A stretch of DNA of 64,000 nt from Calditrichota bacterium (GTDB lineage: Bacteria; Calditrichota; Calditrichia; RBG-13-44-9; J042), in contig JAADJD010000015.1 of assembly GCA_013150955.1 (NCBI GenBank), forward strand, positions 1 to 64,000, written 5' to 3'. This document shows positions 35,645-43,979 of the stretch, piece after piece. A program made the translations under genes and the position numbers. The notes under the pieces were generated by a model that saw only the letters and a list, made by a program, of their open reading frames with translations, was not told where the DNA came from and did not search any database. How positions within the stretch are numbered: the first letter of the stretch is position 1; each line of letters begins with the position of its first letter.

Positions 35645-37360
35645 ATGCTGAAAATTCATCCGTACCTTATCGTTCTGGGAATCATTACGTTCCTTTTCTT
35701 TCTCCTCAGCCTGTTACCCAATTCCCCAATTTATCTCCTTCTTAAAATCCTGATGGTTGGGGGTGCCTCTTTTGGCATGTACCGGTTTTTTAAGAGGCAT
35801 TTCCCGACCGATGAGGAAACGGAGGATGCGCATCCGGAAGTGTCCGAAGAAACCCCGGACATTCTGCGCCTGGAAACCGACCGCGATGTGGAAAAAATTT
35901 TTGGTCAGTTTCTGGATACCGTTTTCCCTCTGATCAAGCAGACGCTGGTGGCCGACACGGTCTGTTTTTTACTGCTGAATCTGGAAAAAAAGAAATTTTA
36001 CTTGCGTTACGTTTTGACCGATCATCCGGATCGGATGCAGAAGGATCGGTTTCTGGATTGGCGTACCGGGTTACCCCCGCTAATCTTAAAAAATCGTACG
36101 GCACTCATCGAAAACCACCTGCCAGAAAACGGCAGCGATTTGTTACCCTACTATCTTCCGGGAAAGTCCCCGGCCCGATCTTTTGCCGGCGTCCCCATTC
36201 AGTTTGAGGGGAAGGCGCTGGGAGTTTTATGTGTGGACGCTCACGCTCAAGAAGCATTCGGTCAGAACGATCTGCAATTGCTGGAACAATTTGCCCATTT
36301 GATTGAACTGCAGTTGATTGAAAGCAATCAACTTTATGAGTATGAGACAGAAAACTGGATTGCCCGGGTTCTGAACGAATTCAGTAACCGGGTGGTGGAA
36401 TTGCAGAATGCCGAACAGCTGTGGGATTTTGTGGGGCGGTTCATGAAACAGAACTTTCATGCGGATCGCCTGTTTGTTGCTCGGGAGGCCGAAGATGGGC
36501 ATGGGCGCATCATCTTCAGTATGGGTAATGTTCGCGGATTGAAGGCCGGCCTGCAGTTTTCTACCACAGAAGGGCTGGTGGGCTGGGTGTTGCGCAAGCA
36601 GCAGCCGTTAATCGTAGATGATCTGGCAGTGAAAAAGAATTACATCCCCCGCTTTGCCCTGAACGAGGAACCCGCCAGAGAATTCCGCTCCCTGATTGCG
36701 GTGCCATTTACGGGAGAAGATCAACAACGCATGGCGCTGGTGCTGGAATCTTTCCAGCCCTCTCGGTTTAAACCCCAGTACAAGAAAATTCTGGAAACCA
36801 TCACCAATCAGATCACCATTTTCCTGGCTCACAATCGGCTATTCGAAATCCTTCAGCAGCGGAATTTGTTTGATCTGGATACCGACATTGGCAACTTTCT
36901 GGCTTTTAAACTGGAACTTCAGAAGGAAATTGAACGCGCATCTGCTTTTCAGCGATCGTTTGCGGTGACCTATCTACAGGTCGATTTTGTCGAAAAGGAA
37001 AATCGGATGACCATTCAACGACAATTTGTCCGAGAATTTTTGTCTTTCCTGTTGCCTTTTCTTGGGACAACAGATTATATTTTTCGGCTGCATGATAATT
37101 TGTTTGCCATTTTATGGGTCGAGAAGCCGCTAAAAACGGTTCGGCCGGTGATGGAACAAATTTGTCAGGCAGTGGCCGAAAAACGGGTCTGGTGCGAAGG
37201 CAATGTCCTGGGGGTGGGCGTAGCCTGTGGCGGAGTTGAGTTCCCGGCAATGGGGAACGAGACGTTGGATTTAATGATTAAAGCCGAGAAGGCGGTTCGC
37301 CAGGCGGCAGCAGCAGGTAAAAATACGTTTCAAATCTTTCAGGAAAATGAAGTAAACTGA
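35645..37360 (+). CDS. Membrane protein with GAF domains and degenerate GGDEF-like domain
   Basis: A 571-residue protein with two N-terminal membrane helices (about 6-24 and 28-45). A first GAF-like domain spans about 80-225 (AGVPIQFEGKALGVLCVDAHA) and a second about 240-400 (TTEGLVGWVLRKQQPLIVDD). The C-terminal domain (about 405-565) has the size and layout of a GGDEF domain, starting DLDTDIGNFLAFKLELQKEI. Where the active-site GGDEF loop should be it reads HDNLFAIL, so cyclase activity is unlikely. It may act as a sensor or binding protein. It follows the anti-sigma gene by 41 nt and could share its transcript; a functional link is only inferred. Confidence 0.7.
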   Translation: MLKIHPYLIVLGIITFLFFLLSLLPNSPIYLLLKILMVGGASFGMYRFFKRHFPTDEETEDAHPEVSEETPDILRLETDRDVEKIFGQFLDTVFPLIKQTLVADTVCFLLLNLEKKKFYLRYVLTDHPDRMQKDRFLDWRTGLPPLILKNRTALIENHLPENGSDLLPYYLPGKSPARSFAGVPIQFEGKALGVLCVDAHAQEAFGQNDLQLLEQFAHLIELQLIESNQLYEYETENWIARVLNEFSNRVVELQNAEQLWDFVGRFMKQNFHADRLFVAREAEDGHGRIIFSMGNVRGLKAGLQFSTTEGLVGWVLRKQQPLIVDDLAVKKNYIPRFALNEEPAREFRSLIAVPFTGEDQQRMALVLESFQPSRFKPQYKKILETITNQITIFLAHNRLFEILQQRNLFDLDTDIGNFLAFKLELQKEIERASAFQRSFAVTYLQVDFVEKENRMTIQRQFVREFLSFLLPFLGTTDYIFRLHDNLFAILWVEKPLKTVRPVMEQICQAVAEKRVWCEGNVLGVGVACGGVEFPAMGNETLDLMIKAEKAVRQAAAAGKNTFQIFQENEVN

Positions 37361-37388
37361 GAAAAAAATATTAAGAGGAGAAAATACC

Positions 37389-37580
37389 ATGGCCAAGCGG
37401 CAGGATTTCGCTTCAAAAATCTTTAGTAAACCGGATGTGCCGACATGTCCGGTGTGCGGGGAAGCCTATACTTTCCTGAAGAAAGTGGTGTCCTACCAAT
37501 CCGAAAAAACGGGCACCTGGAAGTTTGCCACTCAGAATTTAAAAGTTTGTAAGTGCAATGAAAAAACAGTTTATGCCTGA
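37389..37580 (+). CDS. Small zinc-ribbon-like protein
   Basis: A 63-residue protein with paired cysteines CPVC (near 20-23) and CKC (near 54-56), the usual spacing for a small zinc ribbon; the rest is basic. A strong ribosome site (AGAGGAG) precedes the ATG. It lies 28 nt after the GAF protein and ends three bases before the convergent phosphoesterase gene. Function unknown. Confidence 0.65.
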   Translation: MAKRQDFASKIFSKPDVPTCPVCGEAYTFLKKVVSYQSEKTGTWKFATQNLKVCKCNEKTVYA

Positions 37581-37583
37581 TTA

Positions 37584-38066
37584 TCATTCAGGCAACTCAA
37601 TGCGTTGCAGATCAATCTGGTTCTGGGATTGGATTTTTAATATCCCTACCGTTGGATGCCGATGATCCCGGGGCGACGTGGCGCTTCCGGGATTTGCAAA
37701 ATAAATCCCCTGGTGCCTGCCAAAGTAAAATTCATGGGTGTGCCCAAACACCACGACATCTGGTTTAGATGAACCGGTAAAGTGGGTTACCTTATGCACA
37801 AAGTATTCTGGGGATATAATGTCATGCACCACCAGAATTTTGATTTTTTCCACCTCAATGATTAATTTATCGGACAGCTGTGGAAATCGCCTGGGCGAAT
37901 CCATATTCCCAAGGACGGCATAAACAGTGGCGATCTTTTCCAGTTCGTTTAAAAGAGCCGGCGAGCCAATGTCCCCGGCGTGAATGATCGCATCCACTCC
38001 TGCGAATGCCTGTGGAATACCGCCGTGAAATTTATTGTGGGTATCGGAAATCAATCCAATTCGCAT
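37584..38066 (-). CDS. YfcE/MJ0936-type metallophosphoesterase
   Basis: A 160-residue calcineurin-like phosphoesterase with all metal-binding motifs: GLISDTHNK (D-x-H) near 4, AGDIG near 31, LGNMD near 53, VVHDI near 80 and FGHTHEFYFG near 111. Members hydrolyse phosphodiesters with manganese or nickel; the physiological substrate is unclear. Convergent with the zinc-ribbon gene, with only 3 nt between stops and no terminator. Confidence 0.88.
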   Translation of the reverse strand: MRIGLISDTHNKFHGGIPQAFAGVDAIIHAGDIGSPALLNELEKIATVYAVLGNMDSPRRFPQLSDKLIIEVEKIKILVVHDIISPEYFVHKVTHFTGSSKPDVVVFGHTHEFYFGRHQGIYFANPGSATSPRDHRHPTVGILKIQSQNQIDLQRIELPE

Positions 38067-38177
38067 TGCCCGATCCTTTGTCTGATCTTTTGAACATCAA
38101 CAAGCCGAAATATAGTACGACAAACCGTAATTGACACGAAAAAAATCAGAATAGCAGGGGGCTACATTTGAAAATTT

Positions 38178-38355
38178 AACCCAGATTATGCATTAGACCA
38201 CGAATTGCACGAATTAACACAAATAAAAATAATCAAATACATTAGATCAGATCTGGATGAAAATTCGAAAATTCGTTTCGAAGTTTATTCACGATATTAT
38301 TGATATTTTTGGGTTTCATTCGCGTGATTCGCGGTTTAAGGCATTATTTGGGTTT
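38178..38355 (+). repeat. Dispersed element, full copy ('ACCACGAATTGCACG' subfamily)
   Basis: A complete copy from AACCCAGATTATGCATTAG to CATTATTTGGGTTT, with a short internal duplication (GAAAATTCGAAAATTCG). It ends 24 nt before the OB-HD start codon. An open reading frame runs through its right half in frame with that gene. Confidence 0.85.
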
Positions 38356-38379
38356 AATTTAAAATCCAGGAGCCCGATC

Positions 38380-39402
38380 ATGGCGAAAACGGCACAGCGA
38401 CAGGGGATAAAAACCGCTCCGCTTGGGGAGCCTTATGTGGGGTTTTGTGTGGTTCGGCGTAAGGAAATCCGCTATAAACAGGATGGGCGTCCGTATCTGG
38501 TATTGGAATTTGGGGATTGGAGCGGCCGGCTGAAAGCGCGCATCTGGGAAAACGTTCAACAATGGGATCGGCACATACCCGAAGGAGCCATCGTAAAAAT
38601 TAAAGCCATTCCCCAGATGTTTAATGACTTAAAGGAATTGAAGGTGCAGAAGATACGCTTGAAGCGGGAACAGGAGCAAATCGACATTCACCAGCTTTTG
38701 CCTTCGGTGAACAAAAATGTTTCGGAATTGAAAAGCCGATTTCACGATCATTTGTTCAGCGTCCGGCACGGCCATTTACGGCAGCTGCTGGATCGGATTT
38801 TTGCGGATGATGGATTCAAAGAACAATATTTCTTAACCCCTGGGGGAAAGCTATGGCACCACGTGTACCTGTACGGGATGCTGGATCATGTGGTGGGGAT
38901 GCTGGAGGTGGCCACGGCACTTTCCAAAGATGATCCCTGGCTTCATATGGATCTGTTAAAAACGGGCATTATCTTACACGACATTGGGAAAGTGTGGGAG
39001 CTGGATATTTCCCGTGGATTTATTGAGCTTTCCGATCAGGGGCGTTTATTCGGGCATGTTGTTCGTGGATTTAGTTTTGTCGAACGGCATGTGCGGGAGA
39101 TGGGTGATTTTCCATCCGAACTCTGGCTCCAGCTGGGGCATATGATTTTGAGCCATCCGGGGGAGCCCGAAAAAGGCGCCCCCGTCGTTCCCATGACGCG
39201 TGAGGCGATGGCTTTATCGTTGATCAATCAACTGGACGGAAATTTAAATGCGTTACAGCGAATCCTGCGTGCCGACGTGCCTCCGGGCTCGAAATGGAGT
39301 AAGTTCGTGCCCTTACTTGGTCGTTTTATTCACGTAAGTCATCCAGCGGAACAAAATCACCAGACCGAAGATCAGGAACAAATGCATCTGGGCGATCCAT
39401 AA
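38380..39402 (+). CDS. OB-fold plus HD-domain protein (YhaM-like 3'-5' exoribonuclease)
   Basis: A 340-residue protein. Residues about 20-110 form an OB-fold nucleic-acid-binding domain (YLVLEFGDWSGRLKARIWEN). Residues about 165-310 form an HD hydrolase with LWHHVYLYGMLDHVVGM and ILHDIGKVWEL (His-Asp near 208). This is the layout of YhaM/CbfA, 3'-5' exonucleases acting on RNA or DNA. The ATG at 38380 has CAGGAG seven bases upstream. A longer frame opening at 38257 is translated dispersed repeat and should not be used as the start. The C-terminal tail is rich in His and Gln. Confidence 0.85.
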   Translation: MAKTAQRQGIKTAPLGEPYVGFCVVRRKEIRYKQDGRPYLVLEFGDWSGRLKARIWENVQQWDRHIPEGAIVKIKAIPQMFNDLKELKVQKIRLKREQEQIDIHQLLPSVNKNVSELKSRFHDHLFSVRHGHLRQLLDRIFADDGFKEQYFLTPGGKLWHHVYLYGMLDHVVGMLEVATALSKDDPWLHMDLLKTGIILHDIGKVWELDISRGFIELSDQGRLFGHVVRGFSFVERHVREMGDFPSELWLQLGHMILSHPGEPEKGAPVVPMTREAMALSLINQLDGNLNALQRILRADVPPGSKWSKFVPLLGRFIHVSHPAEQNHQTEDQEQMHLGDP

Positions 39403-39422
39403 AATATTCATCCAACCCTCCC

Positions 39423-39803
39423 TCAGTTTACATACAAACTACGGAAATTTATCCAGCGCTCCACCATGTGGCGGAAGTTCTTAATCTTGAACGGTTCTTC
39501 CAGATAATCCACATTGGGGAACTGTTTTACCTTTCGAGCCAGCTCCTGAGAATTAAAATTGGAAATTAAAATCACCGGAATCTTCCGGAAACGAGGATCT
39601 TTCTTCAATTTTTCCAGAATGGTGATTCCAGAAGTGGGTTTTAGATTGGCATTCAAGATGATCAACGATGGCCGATCTTCCTTGATCTGGGACAGTATAT
39701 GATCCCCCCCATAATTAATGCAAATCTTGTAGCGATAATCGGCCAACAGATCGCGAATCAGTTTTGCCCGATCTTTGCTGGTTTCAAATACGAGTACCTT
39801 CAT
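39423..39803 (-). CDS. Receiver-domain-like protein lacking phosphorylation residues
   Basis: A 126-residue stand-alone CheY-like fold. The N-terminal acidic pair is replaced (VLVFETSK), the phospho-acceptor Asp position reads Asn (IILNANLKPTSG), and the conserved Lys before Pro reads Glu (YLEEPFK). All three key positions are thus changed, so it is a pseudo-receiver that probably works by binding. Start ATG 39803 with GAGGAG nine bases upstream. It overlaps the 82-residue gene upstream by 20 nt and is surely co-expressed with it. Confidence 0.75.
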   Translation of the reverse strand: MKVLVFETSKDRAKLIRDLLADYRYKICINYGGDHILSQIKEDRPSLIILNANLKPTSGITILEKLKKDPRFRKIPVILISNFNSQELARKVKQFPNVDYLEEPFKIKNFRHMVERWINFRSLYVN

Positions 39804-40032
39804 GGTGACGGTTTCTCCTCTTTTTTGGGGTTTCAATCAGCACCTGTGATTGAATAACAGTGGAAAGAATACTGGGTAAATCGGAAAGCAAGGCATGAAA
39901 ATCTGGATCCGTGATAATAATGGATGTTTCCGGATCGGTGCCAATAATGAGTTTGTAGTACCACTCTTTATCGTCTCGTTTCACCCGAAGCATTTCGATC
40001 TTTGTCTGCAGTAAAGACTCTTCCCGAATCAT
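39784..40032 (-). CDS. Hypothetical protein upstream of the pseudo-receiver
   Basis: An 82-residue protein that I do not recognise. It reads as alternating strands and a helix (KEWYYKLIIGTDPETSIIIT, then a helical stretch HALLSDLPSILSTVIQSQ), with a basic tail KKRRNRHH. It is translationally coupled to the pseudo-receiver (20-nt overlap), suggesting a functional pair. GGAAGG lies upstream of the ATG. A TTGCACTTTTTACAA motif lies about 180 nt upstream. Confidence 0.55.
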   Translation of the reverse strand: MIREESLLQTKIEMLRVKRDDKEWYYKLIIGTDPETSIIITDPDFHALLSDLPSILSTVIQSQVLIETPKKRRNRHHEGTRI

Positions 40033-40211
40033 TGTTCAACCTTCCCTTTTTTCCTGGTGTATGTTCAAGTATTGTGCCATTAACAGATTGATGTAAAGTG
40101 TTGATTTTGCGTGGGTTGTCGATTGTTTATTGTATCCTGTTGAAAATAATTAACTTAAACTCTGTTGCTGGTGGGGGAGGTGTTGAAAATACAATCAGGG
40201 TGTGGAAACGA

Positions 40212-40226
40212 TTGTAAAAAGTGCAA
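40212..40226 (-). promoter_or_regulatory. TTGCA(C/T)TTTTTACAA motif, copy 1
   Basis: This 15-bp motif on the minus strand recurs three times upstream of mazG (44766-44897), within a few kb. It could be a regulator site; I do not recognise it. Confidence 0.3.
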
Positions 40227-40228
40227 TT

Positions 40229-40532
40229 AAACCCGAATCATGCATTAAGCCGTAAATCCCGCGAACGAATAAACCCAGATTATTCTTTAGACCACGAATT
40301 GCACGAATTAACACAAATAAAAACAATAAAATCCATTGGATTAGATCTGGATGAATATTCGTTTCGAGGTCTTTTCATGATTTCATTGATATTTATTTGT
40401 TTCATTCGCGTGATTCGCGGTTTATTGCATTATTTGGGATAAAAACAAATCCACGAAATCGGGAATAACCCTCGAAAACCCATTTTCATCCAGTTATTTT
40501 CGTGTAATTCGTAGGCTATTGAAAAATCTGGG
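40229..40532 (+). repeat. Dispersed element cluster (left tip, full copy, inverted part)
   Basis: A left tip (40229-40270) precedes a full copy of the 'ACCACGAATTGCACG' subfamily (40271-40442). A partial copy in the opposite orientation follows directly (40443-40532, ending CGTAGGCTATTGAAAAATCTGGG). It ends 15 nt from the stop of the sigma-54 activator gene. The remainder of 40033-40211 shows nothing recognisable apart from the short motif above. Confidence 0.82.
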
Positions 40533-40547
40533 AAAACGATTGTGAAA

Positions 40548-41894
40548 TTAACCATTCAATTTGCGCATGAGGGTTCGGTAGTTGATTTTTAATAATTTAC
40601 AGGCTTCTTTTTTATTCCCCTTCTTCAAATCCAATACCATTTTTACATAAATGCGAGAAACTTCCTCCAGGGAGAGCTCATTCGCCAGCGCCTTGTCCAG
40701 AAAGTTGTTAGATTCTTCGATAATATCGGGTGGAAGATCCTGAATGTCAATTTGCTGCCGATTCAACAAAATCAACCGCTTAATGGTGTTTTCCAGCTCA
40801 CGGGCATTGCCTTCCCACTGCAAATGGGACAAAAATGCAATCACCCGATTGGTAAATTTGGGTTTGGGCAGATTGTTCTCCCGGCAGAATTTCTCGGAAA
40901 AATATTCCACCATCGCAGGAATGTCGTCCGGGCGTTCCCGGAGGGGCGGAATGTGAATGGGAATGACGTTAATCCGATAATACAGATCCTCCCGGAATTT
41001 CCCTTCTTTGACCATTTCACTGAGGGAATGATTGGTGGCGGAGATCAGCCGGAAATCGACTTCGATTTCTTTTTCACCCCCCAGTCGATAAAATCGTTTC
41101 TCCTCCAGTACCCGAAGCAATTTTCCCTGCAACTCCAGTGGAAGGTCTCCAATTTCATCCAGAAAGAGGGTGCCTTCGTGAGCCAGTTCGATTTTCCCGC
41201 GGGTGGTTTTGGTCGCACCGGTGAATGCCCCCTTTTCGTAGCCAAACAGTTCACTCTCCAGCAGATGAGCCGGTAGGGCGGCACAGTTGATGGCCACAAA
41301 ATTCTTATTGTAACGACTGTTTTGCTTAAAGATGTGGCGCGCCACCACCTCTTTACCGACACCGGACTCGCCGGTAATCAAGACCGGTTCTTTGCTGTCC
41401 TTGATCTGTTCGATAAGCGAAAGAATTTCCTGCATCTGCCGGCTGACGGCCACAATGTCGTCGTATCGAATATTCTGCCGCAGTTTGGAGCGCAGTTCTT
41501 TGTTCTCCCGTTCCAGGCGTTGCATGCGCAGCGCCTGTTTGACCAGGTAGGGCAGTTCTTCCTCAATGTTTTCCCCTTTGGAAAAATACGAATAGGCTCC
41601 CCGCTTCTGTGCCTCCAGCGCGTATTGATGATCCTTAAACGAGGTAACCACAATGATTTGCCAATCTTTACCCATTTTGATGATTTCGTCCAGCAGATCA
41701 AACCCGTCTTTGATGTTGGGGAGCCCCAGATCCAGGATGATCAAATCCGGCTCGAACGAGCGGCACAGCTCCAGGGCTTCGGTTTTATTGAAGGCCAGTT
41801 TAATTTCGTACTCATCACCAATCCATTTTTTGTAGCTTTCGCACCAGATGACATTGTCTTCCACAATAAGAATTTTGTTGTTTTCCACCGCCAT
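40548..41894 (-). CDS. Sigma-54-dependent response regulator (NtrC/PrsR type)
   Basis: A 448-residue protein with an intact receiver (ILIVEDN and LIILDLGLPN, phospho-Asp near 56). The AAA+ domain has Walker A GESGVGKE, the sigma-54 contact loop GAFTGA and Walker B GTLFLDEIGD. The C-terminal Fis-type helix-turn-helix reads KEACKLLKINYRTLMRKL. When phosphorylated it would activate RpoN promoters. It starts 3 nt after the kinase gene on the same strand, so they form a pair. The layout resembles the PrsK/PrsR pair that controls exopolysaccharide/PEP-CTERM genes, but that assignment is only a suggestion. Confidence 0.92.
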   Translation of the reverse strand: MAVENNKILIVEDNVIWCESYKKWIGDEYEIKLAFNKTEALELCRSFEPDLIILDLGLPNIKDGFDLLDEIIKMGKDWQIIVVTSFKDHQYALEAQKRGAYSYFSKGENIEEELPYLVKQALRMQRLERENKELRSKLRQNIRYDDIVAVSRQMQEILSLIEQIKDSKEPVLITGESGVGKEVVARHIFKQNSRYNKNFVAINCAALPAHLLESELFGYEKGAFTGATKTTRGKIELAHEGTLFLDEIGDLPLELQGKLLRVLEEKRFYRLGGEKEIEVDFRLISATNHSLSEMVKEGKFREDLYYRINVIPIHIPPLRERPDDIPAMVEYFSEKFCRENNLPKPKFTNRVIAFLSHLQWEGNARELENTIKRLILLNRQQIDIQDLPPDIIEESNNFLDKALANELSLEEVSRIYVKMVLDLKKGNKKEACKLLKINYRTLMRKLNG

Positions 41895-41897
41895 GTC

Positions 41898-43931
41898 CTA
41901 CGAACCCCCTTTTATTAAATAAGGTAACCGGATGTTGAAAATCGTTCCCTTTCCCGGTTTGCTGGTGACATCGATAAAACCGTTGTGCCGGGTGATGATC
42001 TGTTTGACGATTGCCAGCCCCATTCCGGTGCCCCCGTCCTGTTTGTGAGTGGTGAAAAATGGTTCGAATATCTTGTCCAGATATTCTTCGGGAATGCCTT
42101 CCCCTTCGTCCAGAATTTCGATATAAATCCAGGGACTGCGTTTCAGCTTGGTCAAAGGACGCAGCGGTCGGGTGGTGATTTTTAGTCGCTTTTCGCGGGA
42201 ATTGCGCATGGCATGGATGCTATTCTCGAAGAGATTGGTGAAAACCCGCCGCATCTGCCCCACATCCACCTGGATCTCCGGCAAATCTTCCGAATAATGT
42301 TTTTCGATGAGAATGTCCGGGGGAATTTCCACAAGATCCAGGCTCATGTCGATCAGGTGATTGATTTTGACTGGCGTCAGTTTTAATTCCTGCGGACGAG
42401 CGTAGTTGAGCAGATCCTGCACCAGCTTTTCCATGTACTGAGCATGCTGTTTTAGCCGATCGTTGTTAGAATTTTCCAGCTTTACGATAGTGATGAAGGA
42501 TTGAAAATCGTGCGCCAGCTGGGAAGCCAGCATGCCAATCTCGGCCATTTTCTGGGACTGAATGGTCTGATGCAGGGTTCGGATGTTTTCCAGGGCAATG
42601 CCTACCTGGGTGCTGATTATTTTCAGAAACTGAATCTGACGTTCCGATATCTTGGTCTGTTTTCGACTGCCACCCAGAAAAACAATGCCCATCAATTCTT
42701 TTTTGCCCATGATCGGGAGCACCAGGTAAACGTCCAGCCGATCCAGCAACTGGTAAATAACGCTTTCGGGAGCAAAGGAGAATTTGTTGATGACCGTTTT
42801 CTGATCTTCCAGCAGTTCCAGAATGGGAGAATGCCCACTTTCCAGCATCTGTTGGAATTGCGCACGGTCGAAATTGGTGAAGTAGGAAATCTGGTACGGA
42901 GGGACATCGTATTGCAGGGTGAGAATCGCGCATTTGTTGAATTGCAGCGTTTCCTGGCAAAAATCACCCACAAATTTCAACAGGCTTTCCTGATCGATAA
43001 ACTTGACAATTTCTGAGGAAAACTCCTCAATCTTTTTGTCCAGCCCGGCATCCACATCAACTTGAAATTTACGAATCCAGCGAAAGAGCTGCTGGGTGAC
43101 CAGATGGGAAAGGATGACCGTACCAATAAAAAAGGGAATACTCATCAACAACAGTGGCAGGCGCTGCGATACGTTCAGATAGTGAAACACCGCCAGGGCA
43201 ACCAGCAGGAAAAACAGCATTAGCGGCACCAGATATTGGATGCGGCTGTCCGTTTCAATTATATAGAAACGCAAAGCACAATAGAATAAAATGAACGGTG
43301 GGATTAAATAGGCCAGAAAAATCAGAGGATGCGCCACCGTCCAGTAAGGAAGAATGTAGAGAATCAGGGTGGAGAGAAAGGTTAGTGGAAATATGGCAAC
43401 CAGGATTTCGCGAACGTCCTGAATTTCCTGTTTGCGCCGCGACCGCCGATATTTGCTGACAATATCCACAAAGATCAGGTAAAATATGAGGAAGTAAAAC
43501 AGAATGGTCACCCAGTAATAAGAGCTGAACACCGGAAAATAGTACTGTCCGGTAAAGGTAATGTCCTCGATCATCAGATTGAGCAGTCCCAGAACCGCGA
43601 TCAGTGCTGCACCCGAAAAGACCAGTGTATTTTTTAATGACGGACGCGGGATGTTAGTAAACAGATCAACGGTCTTGGTCAGGTAAAAAAGGATGGCGAT
43701 GATGAAACTTTCGGTAATCAGGCGAATTTTTGCAGAAAGATGAGCGGTTTCGGGATTGCGCGTGTTTAACAGAATGAGGGTAGCCAGCGCGTCGATGCTG
43801 ACCAAAATGGCAAGGTAAATGTAAATGGAAAAGTAGATTTCCTTTTTCTTCTGGCTGATCAGGAGCCAGAGCAACAGGATGGGCAGGGCAACGGAGGTTG
43901 TCAGTGCAAAATTAATTAACGAAATCAACAT
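41898..43931 (-). CDS. Membrane sensor histidine kinase with GAF domain (PrsK-like)
   Basis: A 677-residue protein. About nine membrane helices fill residues 1-280. A GAF domain follows (about 310-455, LPIMGKKELMGIVFLGG). The phosphorylation helix has His in ASQLAHDFQSF near 470 (HD rather than the usual HE). The ATPase domain has NLFENSIHAM, DEGEGIPE and GGTGMGLAIVKQI. It should phosphorylate the sigma-54 activator encoded 3 nt downstream. Signal unknown. The ribosome site is weak. mazG lies just upstream on the same strand (48-nt gap). Confidence 0.9.
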   Translation of the reverse strand: MLISLINFALTTSVALPILLLWLLISQKKKEIYFSIYIYLAILVSIDALATLILLNTRNPETAHLSAKIRLITESFIIAILFYLTKTVDLFTNIPRPSLKNTLVFSGAALIAVLGLLNLMIEDITFTGQYYFPVFSSYYWVTILFYFLIFYLIFVDIVSKYRRSRRKQEIQDVREILVAIFPLTFLSTLILYILPYWTVAHPLIFLAYLIPPFILFYCALRFYIIETDSRIQYLVPLMLFFLLVALAVFHYLNVSQRLPLLLMSIPFFIGTVILSHLVTQQLFRWIRKFQVDVDAGLDKKIEEFSSEIVKFIDQESLLKFVGDFCQETLQFNKCAILTLQYDVPPYQISYFTNFDRAQFQQMLESGHSPILELLEDQKTVINKFSFAPESVIYQLLDRLDVYLVLPIMGKKELMGIVFLGGSRKQTKISERQIQFLKIISTQVGIALENIRTLHQTIQSQKMAEIGMLASQLAHDFQSFITIVKLENSNNDRLKQHAQYMEKLVQDLLNYARPQELKLTPVKINHLIDMSLDLVEIPPDILIEKHYSEDLPEIQVDVGQMRRVFTNLFENSIHAMRNSREKRLKITTRPLRPLTKLKRSPWIYIEILDEGEGIPEEYLDKIFEPFFTTHKQDGGTGMGLAIVKQIITRHNGFIDVTSKPGKGTIFNIRLPYLIKGGS

Positions 43932-43979
43932 ATTGCATCAAAAGCTTCAGATCGCACTGACCTTCCCTGGATGAATTGG

